64,000 nucleotides of DNA from Paenibacillus sabuli (GCF_014705605.1 NZ_JACXIZ010000026.1:1-64000), one strand, 5' to 3'. Shown: positions 16,164 through 25,145, counted from the first letter of the stretch. The notes: generated from the sequence alone by a model not told the origin. Translations and numbers: made by a program.

Positions 16164-17810
16164 CTAGTCAGCTTCCCCGATCCACGCGGCAATATCCTGA
16201 AGCACGCCCTCGTCGACATGACCCGGAATCTGGTATTCGGCAGTCGTCCCGATCGCGTCTCCCTCGGAGGCGATGAAGAAATGGTTCAGCCCCGGATAGC
16301 GGGCAAAGGTGACGTCTTCCACCCCTGCCAGCCGCTCCTGCCACAGGACATAATCGACATCGGCTTTGACCTGGAAGTCCGTCTCGCCCTGCAGGATGAG
16401 GATCGGCTTGTGCAGCTCGGCTGCAATGGCCGCGGCGTCATAGCGGTCCATCTCCTTGATATAGTAGGCCGGAAGTCCAAAAATCGTCGACTGCTGCGCT
16501 TCTTCATCCGTCAGCTCCTGCAAATGGCTGGCCCGTTCGTATTCGCCGCGCGCCGCCTCGAGGTAAGCCGCCCGCGTGTCCTCATCGATGTCCATGGCCG
16601 CAATCGCATCCACATTCTGATCGTACATGACCTCCCACAGCGTGCGCGGCGTGCCCGCGAACAGGATCAGGCCGGCAAAGTCGCCGCCGGCCGCGTCGAT
16701 GCGCGCGTCCTGCTTGAGCCAGTCCGAGGCCTGCACCGCATCCTCCACGGTCTCCTCGGCGACGGTGAAGGTCCGCATATCCGACTGGGCGAGCTGCTGA
16801 CCATACGCATACGTACGCTTGTCGTAGCGCAGGACGGCGATGCCTTGCTCGGCCAGCGACCAAGCGATGTCGCGATACGGCGTGTAGGCAAAGACGGTCC
16901 CGTCACGGTCGCTCGGGCCGGAGCCATGAACCAGTATTACGGCCGGCACCGCGCCGCTCGCGTCTGCCGGCAGGGTCAGCGTGCCTTCCAGCGGATAATC
17001 CGTATCCTCCCCGAGCGCGACGGGTTCTTCCTGCACGCCCGTCGGCGCTTCTGCTGCCGGTTGGTCGTACAGCGGGCTGAACGAAATGCTGGCGAGGCGT
17101 CCATCCGCATGGAAGGCCATTTGGAACTTGAGCTGCTGCTCCGAGAAGGCTGCGCGCCCGGCGGCTACATGCAAGCCGTCGACCTCGGCCTGCTGCAGGA
17201 CCGTGGTCGCTTCGAATTCGCCAAGAGTAGGCGAGACCGCTTCCCAGCCCGTTTGGAGCGCTTCCCGGCTGACCGCGTCCGCCAGGGCGGCGTCGAATCG
17301 ATCGTATACCGCGTCGAATTGACCTGCGAGGAAGGCTTGAATCACTTCGTCGGCCCACAGCTGGACTTGCTGTGGACTGGGGGCTGCGGTAGTGACGAAG
17401 GCGACTGTGCCCGCTGCGGGATCGTAATCGGCTTCATAGCCGAATAAGTCTGAAATGGCGCTGTGCGGCACATAGACGCGCCCTTTTTTCATTGCAGCGG
17501 CATACGTATTCGGGCTGCCGACCCAAGCGACGGTATCGTCTTGAAGCCGCAAAACGTGGACTTGGTCATGATGAGCCAGCTCCACTTCCCGGGCGGCCCC
17601 GTTCCAGCGGATCGCCACGGACAGATGCTCGGCGACAAACCGGATCGGCAGCATGACTGTCTCGCCGTCCGCATACGGCTGCGCATCAGGAAAACGGACG
17701 CGCTCGCCGTCAATGGTAATCGCAACGGGCTTGAATTCGGCCAGCGCCAGCATCGGCACCATCGTCAGTACTAGCAGGAAGGATAGCGTCAAGGCAGCTG
17801 TTTTTTTCAT
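16164..17810 (-). CDS. Exported alpha/beta hydrolase with copper-amine-oxidase-N and DUF3887-like domains; nucleophile elbow apparently deleted
   Basis: 548 residues. Signal peptide at 1-25 (FLLVLTMVPMLALA), then a stalk domain of the copper amine oxidase N type (about 28-140: VMLPIRFVAEHLSV, GRVYVPHSAISDLFG). A DUF3887-like region follows (about 145-260: AFLAGQFDAVYDRFDAAL), then an alpha/beta hydrolase (270-548) with ILVHGSGPSDRDG, VLRYDKR and a terminal GLNHFF carrying the catalytic His. Relatives have VLGHSLGG with the nucleophile Ser about 100 residues into this domain. Here DARIDA passes straight into AGGDFAGLILFAG, so about 17-20 residues with the nucleophile are absent without loss of frame. 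The intact form was probably an esterase; this copy is probably inactive. A truncated paralogue lies at 31014-31505. Confidence 0.75.
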   Translation of the reverse strand: MKKTAALTLSFLLVLTMVPMLALAEFKPVAITIDGERVRFPDAQPYADGETVMLPIRFVAEHLSVAIRWNGAAREVELAHHDQVHVLRLQDDTVAWVGSPNTYAAAMKKGRVYVPHSAISDLFGYEADYDPAAGTVAFVTTAAPSPQQVQLWADEVIQAFLAGQFDAVYDRFDAALADAVSREALQTGWEAVSPTLGEFEATTVLQQAEVDGLHVAAGRAAFSEQQLKFQMAFHADGRLASISFSPLYDQPAAEAPTGVQEEPVALGEDTDYPLEGTLTLPADASGAVPAVILVHGSGPSDRDGTVFAYTPYRDIAWSLAEQGIAVLRYDKRTYAYGQQLAQSDMRTFTVAEETVEDAVQASDWLKQDARIDAAGGDFAGLILFAGTPRTLWEVMYDQNVDAIAAMDIDEDTRAAYLEAARGEYERASHLQELTDEEAQQSTIFGLPAYYIKEMDRYDAAAIAAELHKPILILQGETDFQVKADVDYVLWQERLAGVEDVTFARYPGLNHFFIASEGDAIGTTAEYQIPGHVDEGVLQDIAAWIGEAD

Positions 17811-17836
17811 TCTTCACACTCCTTCGGAGCGCTGCT

Positions 17837-17880
17837 GGAGGAGGTCCATCCGGCAAGCCTGCGTAATCGGATCCTGACGC
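17837..17880. repeat. 44-bp repeat, copy 1
   Basis: This segment, beginning GGAGGAGGTCCATCC and ending CTGACGC, recurs at 30970-31013 with 41 of 44 positions identical. Here it lies just upstream of the hydrolase gene. In the second copy it lies at the 3' end of the truncated paralogue. It may mark the breakpoint of an ancestral tandem duplication. Confidence 0.75.
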
Positions 17881-18253
17881 ACATGGAGCGTGTAAAAAAC
17901 AGATTGACTTCTATGGACAGGCCGTGAAGCAGGCAGCTAATGCCACACTTGGTCAATCGCTTGGATTAGTCCGCTCTGAGCGATATCGGGAAGACAGGAG
18001 GCATATGCGAGAGACAACCACTAATTTTGCCGACCGGTTTTGGTAGGTGATGTGGAGGTGCCTGCGGGTCCGGCAGCGCGTCATTGTCAACTGGTACACG
18101 GGGATGATGGCGACCCACCGTCGGTGGATGAGGGGGAGATGATTTTGTAATGCGGTATTTCCCATGATCGCGGTAGGGTCCGATGACACGCCGCGGGGAG
18201 CAAGTCAGCGACGTCCAGAGGACCTTCACGGTCATGTCCGAGAATAGAAGCGC
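17881..18253. pseudogene. Gene-free stretch containing a relic of the siderophore-binding gene
   Basis: No open gene is seen. 18045-18106 matches 11418-11478 (the coding start of the siderophore-binding domain: GATGTGGAGGTGCCTGCGG, then GCGCGTCATTGTCAACTGG) with a few substitutions and an indel. The preceding GCCGACCGGTTTTGGTA (18029-18045) recurs at about 10132-10148, just upstream of the intact locus. This is a decayed duplicate joined by deletion to unrelated sequence. The rest of the stretch shows nothing recognisable. Confidence 0.65.
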
Positions 18254-18556
18254 TTGTCCGGCCCGGTCGCTCGTACGCACGACCTTACTATTCTCGGAAC
18301 GAAACTTGCGCCGGGGGAAACGAGCGTTACATTCAAAGCGATGGCGCCTCAGACGGACAGGGTGAGCGGTCTCCATGTCAGAGACGGCTCGAACAACAGC
18401 GCGGTCACGGTTGCCTTTGGCTCGGATGGGGCGTTCTATACGTACGACGGGACGACCAACACGACCTTTCATACTTATTCGCCAGGCGTCTGGTATGCGA
18501 TCAAAATTGTGGTTCGGCCTGTCGACGATACGTTCGACCTGTACATTATCATTTAA
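18254..18556 (+). pseudogene. Fragment of a secreted beta-sandwich (lectin-like) domain
   Basis: About 100 codons reading LAPGETSVTFKAMAPQTDRV, then VRDGSNNSAVTVAFGSDGAF and GVWYAIKIVVRPVDDTFDLY. This matches the repeated-strand pattern of concanavalin-like domains found at the ends of Paenibacillus polysaccharide lyases. It lacks a signal peptide, ribosome site and any catalytic domain, so it is a remnant. The domain at the end of the 2.2-3.7 kb pseudogene is similar in kind, though I cannot say the two came from one gene. Confidence 0.55.
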
Positions 18557-18572
18557 AGTTTGTCGCGGGAGT

Positions 18573-18602
18573 GAAGCCCGGTCCAGGAAGCACCGGGCTT
18601 GT
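18573..18602 (+). terminator. Terminator-like hairpin
   Basis: AAGCCCGGT and ACCGGGCTT form a 9-bp stem with a short loop, followed by GTTTC. It lies between the plus-strand fragment and the 3' end of tctA and could serve both. Confidence 0.55.
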
Positions 18603-18621
18603 TTCAAGCTAAAGGATGGCG

Positions 18622-20127
18622 CTAGCCGTTGCGCCGTGGTCTCAAGGCGCCGACGAGTCGACGGAACCAGGCTGTCTTGGCGCTCAGCATGAGGAGGATT
18701 GCCAGCAACAGCACGAGCGAGATCGGACTGTTGAGGATATTGCCGATGAAGCCGCCGACGCTGCCCTGCGAGATCTCCATGCCGCGGCGCAGATTATTCT
18801 CGATGAGGGGCGTCAGGATAATGCCCAGCACGAGCGGAGCGAGCGGATAGCGGTACAGCTTCAGGAAATAGCCGACGATGCCGAACAAGATCATCCAGTA
18901 GATATCGCCGATGCTGTTGTTGATCGCGTAGCTGCCGATGATCGACAGCGTGATGATGATGGGGATCAGAAACGGCTTGGGAATTTCAATGATCTTGCTG
19001 AAAATTCGAATGCCGGTCAAGCCGAAAATCAGCAGAAATACGTTGGAGAGCAGCAGGCAAGCGACAATGATCCAGAAAAACTCGGGCTGCCCGGTCATCA
19101 GCATCGGCCCCGGCCGGAGGCCGTGAATGTACAAGGCTCCGAGGAACAGCGCGGTCCCCGAGTCGCCGGGGATGCCGAGCGTCAGCGTCGGGATGAAGGC
19201 GCCGCCGATCGAAGCGTTGTTGGCCGATTCGGCGGCCACGACGCCTTCGTAGGCGCCTTTGCCGAAGGGACGGCTTGGCTTCTTCACGGTCCGCTTGGCC
19301 TGGTCGTACGCCATCAGGGAAGCGACCTCGGCGCCGGTGCCCGGCAATGCGCCCAGCAGCGTGCCTGTCGCGGAGCTGCGCAAGGTGAGCGGCAGGTATT
19401 TTTTGACCAGCTTCCAGCTCGGAATGATTTTATCTACCTTTTGCTTGACCGGCTGGGCCCGATTTTTGAGCTGCATCAGGGCCTCCGACAGACCGAATAG
19501 CCCGATCATGACGACGATGAAGCTGATGCCGCCCAGCATCGTAGGGCTGCCGAAGGTCAGTCGGGGCTGAGAGGTGAAGGGGTCCATGCCGATCATGCCG
19601 ATCACGATGCCCAGCGACGCCGTGATCAGCGCCTTGCCCAGCGCCCCCTCCGTCAGGCTGCCGACGAGGAGCAGCGCCATCATGGCGAGCAGGAAATAAT
19701 CGTACGGCGAGAAATGAATGGCCAGCGCGGAGACGATCGGCGAAGCCGCGACCATGACCCCGATGCCGAAAAATTCCCCAATGACCGAAACGACGGTGCT
19801 CAGGCCCATCACGATGCCGGCCAGGCCAAGCTTGGCCAGCGGGTAGCCGTCGATGGCTGTAGCCATCGCGGCGGGACTACCCGGTATGTTCAAGAGAATC
19901 GCGGTGCGGCTGCTCCCGTAGACCCCTCCGGTAAAGATGCCGACCATGGCCGCCAGGGCGGCATAGACGTCCCATGTATAAGTGAACGAGAGCAGCAGGG
20001 AGAAGGCCATCGTCACCGACAGACCCGGGATGGCGCCGATGTAGATGCCGACGAATACGCCGGCACCGACCAGCGCCAGCAGCTCGATATTTAAGAGTGG
20101 AATGAGAAAACCTTCAAAGCCTGACAT
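18622..20127 (-). CDS. tctA: Tripartite tricarboxylate transporter large membrane subunit TctA
   Basis: Large permease of a tripartite tricarboxylate (Bug-type) secondary importer, 501 residues with about 11-12 hydrophobic segments. Family signatures are GAIPGLSVTMAFSLLLSFTY, GSSRTAILLNIPGSPAAMAT, GALPGTGAEVASLMAYDQAK and AAESANNASIGGAFIPTLTL. The ATG at 20127 follows GAGGTGGAG. It works with TctB and the binding protein TctC encoded just upstream, in the order C-B-A of transcription. These systems import citrate, tartrate, aromatic acids and other carboxylates; the substrate here is not fixed by sequence. Confidence 0.93.
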   Translation of the reverse strand: MSGFEGFLIPLLNIELLALVGAGVFVGIYIGAIPGLSVTMAFSLLLSFTYTWDVYAALAAMVGIFTGGVYGSSRTAILLNIPGSPAAMATAIDGYPLAKLGLAGIVMGLSTVVSVIGEFFGIGVMVAASPIVSALAIHFSPYDYFLLAMMALLLVGSLTEGALGKALITASLGIVIGMIGMDPFTSQPRLTFGSPTMLGGISFIVVMIGLFGLSEALMQLKNRAQPVKQKVDKIIPSWKLVKKYLPLTLRSSATGTLLGALPGTGAEVASLMAYDQAKRTVKKPSRPFGKGAYEGVVAAESANNASIGGAFIPTLTLGIPGDSGTALFLGALYIHGLRPGPMLMTGQPEFFWIIVACLLLSNVFLLIFGLTGIRIFSKIIEIPKPFLIPIIITLSIIGSYAINNSIGDIYWMILFGIVGYFLKLYRYPLAPLVLGIILTPLIENNLRRGMEISQGSVGGFIGNILNSPISLVLLLAILLMLSAKTAWFRRLVGALRPRRNG

Positions 20128-20148
20128 CGCAATCTCCACCTCGTGAAA

Positions 20149-20670
20149 TTATGGCAATACAACATGGAAGAGGGTGTAGAACACCAGAATCAGCCCGATG
20201 ACGCTGCCAAGCGAGACTAACAGCTTCAGCCAGGGTCTGCGCCAATCCAGGAACATCATGCAGCCCCACAAAAACAAAAACGTCGTGATCTCGAAGTGCA
20301 GCAGCTCGACCAGAACGGCATAGGACGTGACGCCGAGGATCAGGACGAGGATATCTTTGGAGAACAGGTAGCCGGCCGCCTCCTTAAGGCTGCCCAGCGC
20401 GGCGCGTCTGCGGATCAGCCCGATCGCCTGCATGCCGAGCAGCAGCAGGAGGAGCGAGGTGACGGCCTGAGGCAGCGTGCCGGCATCGTTGGCATAGCCC
20501 TGATAAATGCCGGGCAGCTTGAGCGCTTCCAGGAACAGAGCGCCGACGATGAGCAGCAGCAGTCCGACCAACAGATATTCACCCGGCGCCTGGGCAGGCG
20601 AGCGCTGCGGCTCCTGCTCAAGCTCGCCTGCGGGTAATTGTTCGATCGGCCGCGACGGAATATCCGTCAT
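20149..20670 (-). CDS. tctB: Tripartite tricarboxylate transporter small membrane subunit TctB
   Basis: 173 residues with four predicted transmembrane segments (YLLVGLLLLIVGALFLEALK; ILVLILGVTSYAVLVELLHF; a final LVSLGSVIGLILVFYTLFH). This matches the small, poorly conserved TctB family. The ATG at 20670 is chosen because GGGGAGG precedes it. It lies 21 bases before tctA and 99 bases after tctC on the minus strand. It forms the membrane complex with TctA. Confidence 0.88.
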   Translation of the reverse strand: MTDIPSRPIEQLPAGELEQEPQRSPAQAPGEYLLVGLLLLIVGALFLEALKLPGIYQGYANDAGTLPQAVTSLLLLLLGMQAIGLIRRRAALGSLKEAAGYLFSKDILVLILGVTSYAVLVELLHFEITTFLFLWGCMMFLDWRRPWLKLLVSLGSVIGLILVFYTLFHVVLP

Positions 20671-20769
20671 GGAACCATCCTCCCCGATACCAAACATAGA
20701 GCGGGCCCGCGAGAGGCCCTTTTCCATGTCGAGTCTTTTTGTAAGTGGTCCGTTTCGCCTTGCGCGCGC

Positions 20770-21801
20770 TTATTGTGCAGGTCTTGGAATGTCGAATTCT
20801 TCCGGCGACGCTTGCGACTTGCCGGCATCGTGGATCAGCCATGCCTGCTGCGACTGCCAGGCATTGATGTGGTTCCAGGCCGCCTCCCCGGTCAGGCCGA
20901 GGGGGGTATAGCCGTTGGTCTGCAGGAAGGTCTGGAATTCTTCATTCTCGTATCCGGTTTTAAAGGCTTCCGTCAGCTTGGCTACAACATCCTCGGGCGT
21001 TTCTTTTTTGACGAATACGCCGAACCACGGGCCGGTTGTCTCGAGCATGGACTGGGCCTCAGGCTTGACCGCGCCCAGCGCCGGTACGTCGCTAATGGCA
21101 TCAATCGGCTCGTTGGAGATGACGGCCAGACCTTTGAAGTCGCCCTGCTGCAGATACTGCATCGCCGATCCGGCGGACAATACGGTGACGTCAATCTGAT
21201 CGCCGAGCAGCGCGGTAATCAGCGGCCCGTCGCCGTCGAAGGTGATCTGGCTGAAGCGGGTATCGAACAGATTGTTCAACATGATCGAGGCCACCCACGG
21301 CAGCCCGCCGACGCCGCTGACGCCCATTTTGATCGTATCGGGGTTCGCCTTGGCGTCCTCAAGCAGGTCGTCGATGGAGTCGTACGGGGAATCCTTGCTC
21401 ACCACGACGACGCCTGCGATCCGGGCGAAGATATAGATCGGCGTGAATTCCTTGTACGTCAGCTCGGACAGGCCGAGCACCGGGTACAGCGAGCCGTCGC
21501 CGGTATTGAATAGCAGCGTATAGCCGTCGGCCTTCTGGTCGTATACGTACTGCTGACCGATCGTGCCGGAGGCGCCGGTTTTATTCATCATGACGATATT
21601 TTTCCCCAGGGCTTCCTGCGCGCCGCTGACGACCGTCCGCGAGACGAGATCGGTGCCGCCGCCCGCCCCCCATGGGACGACGCCGGTAATCGTGCTCGAC
21701 GGGTAGTCGCCGCCCTTGCCGGACAAGGTGCAGCCGCTCAGCGACAGGGCGATTAACGCGATGGCGATCAGTCGTATAAGGTTGGCATTTCGTTTACGCA
21801 T
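20770..21801 (-). CDS. tctC: Tripartite tricarboxylate transporter substrate-binding lipoprotein TctC (Bug family)
   Basis: 343 residues. The signal peptide ends in the lipobox LSLSGC (Cys about residue 24). Bug-type features follow: ITGVVPWGAGGGTDLVSRTV (ligand loop), MNKTGASGTIGQQYVYDQKA, and the second-lobe IDVTVLSAGSAMQYLQQGDF. It captures an organic acid outside the cell and delivers it to TctAB. It is separated from the Nif3-like gene by only 12 bases, so it belongs to the operon that starts at 25076. Confidence 0.92.
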   Translation of the reverse strand: MRKRNANLIRLIAIALIALSLSGCTLSGKGGDYPSSTITGVVPWGAGGGTDLVSRTVVSGAQEALGKNIVMMNKTGASGTIGQQYVYDQKADGYTLLFNTGDGSLYPVLGLSELTYKEFTPIYIFARIAGVVVVSKDSPYDSIDDLLEDAKANPDTIKMGVSGVGGLPWVASIMLNNLFDTRFSQITFDGDGPLITALLGDQIDVTVLSAGSAMQYLQQGDFKGLAVISNEPIDAISDVPALGAVKPEAQSMLETTGPWFGVFVKKETPEDVVAKLTEAFKTGYENEEFQTFLQTNGYTPLGLTGEAAWNHINAWQSQQAWLIHDAGKSQASPEEFDIPRPAQ

Positions 21802-21813
21802 TGTTGTTCATCC

Positions 21814-22761
21814 TCACTCATGTAGATTGGTTACAGGTTGTCGAATTGGGGTGCGAAGCGCGAATCGGGTCGGATCCAATCGATCCGGCATGCGCAGATG
21901 TCGGACGGGCGCCGGGGCCTCCGACAGCATGATCCGGACCGCGAGACGGGCCTGGTCGAGCGCCGATTGGAGCTTGCCGGCCAGACTGACGATGCCCGGC
22001 AGCTCGACCTCGTAGTGACAAAAATCGAGCAGCGCCAGTCCAGCCTCGGAGGCGTACAACCGATCGTCGTGGCGGACATCGCCGGTAATGAGCAGATCGG
22101 CGCCGCGACTGCGGGCCTGGTCGATGTCGGCTCGTCCGCCTGCACCGACCTGCACGGCGACGCTGCGAATTCGGCGGTCATCCGTACCGACTACATTGAC
22201 CGGGCCAGTCACGACGCCGTGCAGCCGCCGGAGCAGCTCGGCCAGGGTGCACGGCTCGGCCAACTCGCCGACCGTCCCGAACATCGCGAGCGTCCCCGGC
22301 GGCAGTCCGGGCTTGTCCGGTACAGGGATCGACAGGGCGTGGGACTCCTCCGGCGTCGTCGCCAGGAAGCCGTAGCCGTCATACAGCGGGCGGGATACGG
22401 GCGCGCCGACCGCCTTCATGAGCGTATCCGCAGTCCCGCCGGGAAGGAAGTCCAGATTGTTGTGACATACGACGAAGGCGATGCCGTGCCGGATCAGGGT
22501 CATGACGGCGCGCCCTTCATAGCTGCCCGGGGTGACCTGACGGATGCCCTTGCCCATGATCGGATGATGGGTGACGATCATCTGGCACTGTCGGCGAATG
22601 GCTTCTTCGATGACGGCCTCGGTCAGATCGACGGCGAAGAGGACATTGTCGACCGAGGCGCTCGGCTCTCCGACGAGCAGTCCGGAATTGTCCTTCCTGG
22701 CGACGCAGTCGAAGGGCATAAAAGAATCGAGCGCTTCGATGACGGCTTGGCATGTGGTCAT
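21814..22761 (-). CDS. Nif3-like dinuclear metal centre protein
   Basis: 315 residues of the Nif3/YqfO (GTP cyclohydrolase I type 2-like) family. Metal-ligand motifs are present: MIVTHHPIMGKGI in the first half, then VCHNNLDFLPGG, and DFCHYEVELPGI near the C-terminus. The middle CutA-like insertion of long family members is absent. Start at 22761 with GGAGGGATAGGAGC before the ATG; an upstream in-frame ATG at 22782 is less likely. Most Firmicutes carry a housekeeping Nif3 beside the sigA region, so this catabolic-operon copy is a paralogue. It probably acts as a metal-dependent hydrolase or cyclohydrolase on a pathway intermediate. That role is inferred. Confidence 0.8.
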   Translation of the reverse strand: MTTCQAVIEALDSFMPFDCVARKDNSGLLVGEPSASVDNVLFAVDLTEAVIEEAIRRQCQMIVTHHPIMGKGIRQVTPGSYEGRAVMTLIRHGIAFVVCHNNLDFLPGGTADTLMKAVGAPVSRPLYDGYGFLATTPEESHALSIPVPDKPGLPPGTLAMFGTVGELAEPCTLAELLRRLHGVVTGPVNVVGTDDRRIRSVAVQVGAGGRADIDQARSRGADLLITGDVRHDDRLYASEAGLALLDFCHYEVELPGIVSLAGKLQSALDQARLAVRIMLSEAPAPVRHLRMPDRLDPTRFALRTPIRQPVTNLHE

Positions 22762-22818
22762 GCTCCTATCCCTCCATTCCATTGCTTTATTATTCTATGT
22801 CTACCATGTTACTCGGAA

Positions 22819-23847
22819 TTAGAGCGGTGGCGCAATCAAAATTTTGATGACGGGCTCCATTCGGTTCACCATCAGCTCGAAGGCGCGCTGGCTCTCGCTC
22901 AGCGGCAAGATGTGGGTGATGAGCGGGCCGAAATCATAGCCGCTGTTGATCAAGCCGACGGCGTCGGCAAAATCCTGCTCAACGATGCCGCGGCAGCCGA
23001 TCAGCGACTGCTCGCCGGATACCAGTCGGAAGAAGTTGGCCTCCATCGGCTGCGCAGTCATCGGCAACATGACGAGGGTAGCCTGCAGGCTGCTCAGGGC
23101 AAACGCATCGGTCAGGATACTTCCGCCCATGGCGGTGATGATCGTGCCGCCTGTGCCCAGGCCGCCAGTGGCCTGCAGCACGGCCTCGGTCGCTTGCTCG
23201 CGAAGCGGATTGAAGGTGGCGGTAGCGCCGAGCTGCCTCGCAATGTCCAAATTATAATCCATGGTGTCCAGCCCGTATACCGTGGTATACCCGAGGCTCT
23301 TGGCGGCGATCAGGGCGACCAGTCCGATGGTGCCGGTCCCGACAATGGCGATCGGCTCGTCGCGATCCAGATGCGCCAGCCGCCTCATGATATGAAAGCC
23401 GATGGAGAGCGGCTCGGCAATCGCTGCGTGCTGCATGGAGATGCCGAGGGCAACCGTGTAGAGCGTGCGCTCCGGTACGTTGACATACTCGGCGAAAAAG
23501 CCCATCATGTTGGCGCTTCCCGCTACGATCTTGGTCGGGCAAATGTTGACCTGACCGGCCTTGCAGTACCGGCATTCCCCGCAAGGAATGGCATGGTTGA
23601 CCACAACCCGATCGCCGACGCGGTGGTGCCGGACGGCGGGGCCGACGGCCGCGATCTCGCCGGCCAGCTCATGGCCGGGGATCATCGGCGGCTTGCGAAA
23701 AGGATGCGCATCGTGAAAAAGATGAACATCCGAACCGCAAAGGCCGGCGTACAGAACCTTGATCAGCACCTCGTCGTCCTTCAGCTCGGGGATGGCGGTC
23801 TCCTGGATGGCGACCTGATGTTTTTCGACAATGACGGCTGTATTCAT
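22819..23847 (-). CDS. Zinc-dependent medium-chain alcohol/polyol dehydrogenase
   Basis: 342 residues. The catalytic zinc ligands are in GLCGSDVHLFHD and PGHELAGEI. The structural zinc site is CGECRYCKAGQVNIC, with all four Cys present. The NAD-binding turn is IVGTGTIGLVALIAAKSLGY. It resembles sorbitol/threonine/quinate-type dehydrogenases. The ATG at 23847 has AAGGAGG eight bases upstream; a much longer upstream reading in the same frame is a shadow of the isomerase gene. It lies between the TIM-barrel and Nif3-like genes and presumably oxidises a hydroxyl of the imported acid or polyol. Substrate inferred only as polyol-like. Confidence 0.88.
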   Translation of the reverse strand: MNTAVIVEKHQVAIQETAIPELKDDEVLIKVLYAGLCGSDVHLFHDAHPFRKPPMIPGHELAGEIAAVGPAVRHHRVGDRVVVNHAIPCGECRYCKAGQVNICPTKIVAGSANMMGFFAEYVNVPERTLYTVALGISMQHAAIAEPLSIGFHIMRRLAHLDRDEPIAIVGTGTIGLVALIAAKSLGYTTVYGLDTMDYNLDIARQLGATATFNPLREQATEAVLQATGGLGTGGTIITAMGGSILTDAFALSSLQATLVMLPMTAQPMEANFFRLVSGEQSLIGCRGIVEQDFADAVGLINSGYDFGPLITHILPLSESQRAFELMVNRMEPVIKILIAPPL

Positions 23848-23878
23848 GGGGAAAGTGCCTCCTTCGTTTAGCTGATCG

Positions 23879-24796
23879 TCAGATTGACGGATGGCCGAAG
23901 ATACGTTTGAAGCCGCCGACGCAGGCGCGATACCCCTCTTCAAGCGTGCCGCCGGGCGGAATATAGAAGTTTTCCAGGGAAACGACACCGTCGTAGCCGT
24001 CCTGGCGCAGGGCGGCAGCGATATCGTCCATGTAATGGGCCATCGTGCCTTCGCCGACGGGGGTCGAGGTGATGACGCTCCTGCGGGTGTCCACCGTGCC
24101 GTCCTTGATATGAATATGACCAATGATATCCTTCAGTTCCCCGTACGCATCCGGGAACGGCGTTTCGTGATTGAACAACGTATTGGCCGGGTCCCATAAA
24201 ACTTTCAGATGCGGGCTGCCCATGTCCTCGATGAATTGACGCGTCAAATACGCCGAGGTCAGCAAGGTGTTGACGCCGGTCTCGATCAGCAGCTCGATGC
24301 CGTTCTCCTCGGCCAGTCTGACCGGTTCCTCGAAGATCCGGAGCATGTTCGGCCAGGTCCGGTTATGATAAGCATTCCGTTTCTCCGCGCCGTCGTAACC
24401 CCAGATCGCCATTTGCTTGGAGAAGGTCAGGCAGCGGACCTTCTTGCAGTCGAGGTAGTTGGCCAGCTCGATCTGCGCCTTGATCTCGTCCACATGCTGA
24501 CGGTAAGCGGCGTCTCCGAACGCGATCTTCTGGGCGGACTGATCCCGGAAGGCAAACCCGCCGATCACAGCGGCCCGAATCTCGTATTGCGCCAGGAGGG
24601 ACTTGATGCGCTCGTTTTCCGCGACGGTATGGAAGCCGGGCTTCTTGCCCCATACGAACTCGATATCGGCCTCTTGCAGTCCGTCTGCCCGCATCATCGC
24701 CAGCGCATGCTCGAAGTCCCCGTCCGGACCGCAGATGTCCGAAGGGATCGCGCCCAAACGATAGGGGAGGTCCGATTTCCCTCCATTAATAGACAT
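23879..24796 (-). CDS. Sugar phosphate isomerase/epimerase-type TIM-barrel protein
   Basis: 305 residues of the xylose-isomerase-like (AP endonuclease 2) barrel family. Metal-binding barrel residues appear in ELLIETGVNTL (Glu), VLWDPANTLF (Asp with following Asn), IGHIHIKDG (His) and VSLENFY (Glu). Members include hexulose epimerases, inosose dehydratases and 3-dehydroshikimate dehydratases. The gene overlaps the preceding monooxygenase-like gene by 11 bases, so the two are tightly coupled. Given the nearby dehydroquinase, a dehydroshikimate dehydratase role is one option, not established. Confidence 0.85.
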   Translation of the reverse strand: MSINGGKSDLPYRLGAIPSDICGPDGDFEHALAMMRADGLQEADIEFVWGKKPGFHTVAENERIKSLLAQYEIRAAVIGGFAFRDQSAQKIAFGDAAYRQHVDEIKAQIELANYLDCKKVRCLTFSKQMAIWGYDGAEKRNAYHNRTWPNMLRIFEEPVRLAEENGIELLIETGVNTLLTSAYLTRQFIEDMGSPHLKVLWDPANTLFNHETPFPDAYGELKDIIGHIHIKDGTVDTRRSVITSTPVGEGTMAHYMDDIAAALRQDGYDGVVSLENFYIPPGGTLEEGYRACVGGFKRIFGHPSI

Positions 24797-25076
24797 AGTT
24801 ATACTTCTTCATCTTTGACGGCTTGGCGGGATCGGCATAGCGTTCGAGCTTTTCCGGGTATCCGACAGCGCGGATGATCTTCAGATGCTCCTCCAGCGCA
24901 GCTTCGCTCTCCCAGGTCTCCATCATGACGGCGGCGTATTCGTCCCGGTCGAAGTAGAGCGCATATTCAATACAGCCCGGTTCTTGTCTCGAGGCATTGA
25001 CCAATGGTCGAACCACGACGAGGTATTCGTCGAGCGTGTCTGGCTTCAGATAGCGTTTGGCCACGATTTTTAACAT
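24786..25076 (-). CDS. Antibiotic-biosynthesis-monooxygenase (ABM) domain protein
   Basis: 96 residues covering one dimeric alpha-beta ABM domain: an opening beta strand (MLKIVAKRYL), QEPGCIEYALYFDRDE in the characteristic third strand, and METWESEAALEEHL before the last helix. The ATG at 25076 follows GGAGG. First gene of the seven-gene minus-strand operon and divergent from LysR. Small ABM proteins in catabolic operons may act as cofactor-free oxygenases, decarboxylating or isomerising quinone-like compounds, or as ligand-binding helpers. Which of these applies is not visible. Confidence 0.82.
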   Translation of the reverse strand: MLKIVAKRYLKPDTLDEYLVVVRPLVNASRQEPGCIEYALYFDRDEYAAVMMETWESEAALEEHLKIIRAVGYPEKLERYADPAKPSKMKKYNYVY

Positions 25077-25145
25077 GTGAACCTCCACGATAGGTATTTA
25101 ACCGCATTTGAATACAGGGATTTAAATGCAGCAACTCTAGGTAGT

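Noticed and set aside
22819-24123. Longer dehydrogenase starting near 24123
   Set aside because: The extra 90 residues are a shadow of the isomerase gene. GGAGG and the conserved N-terminus place the start at 23847.
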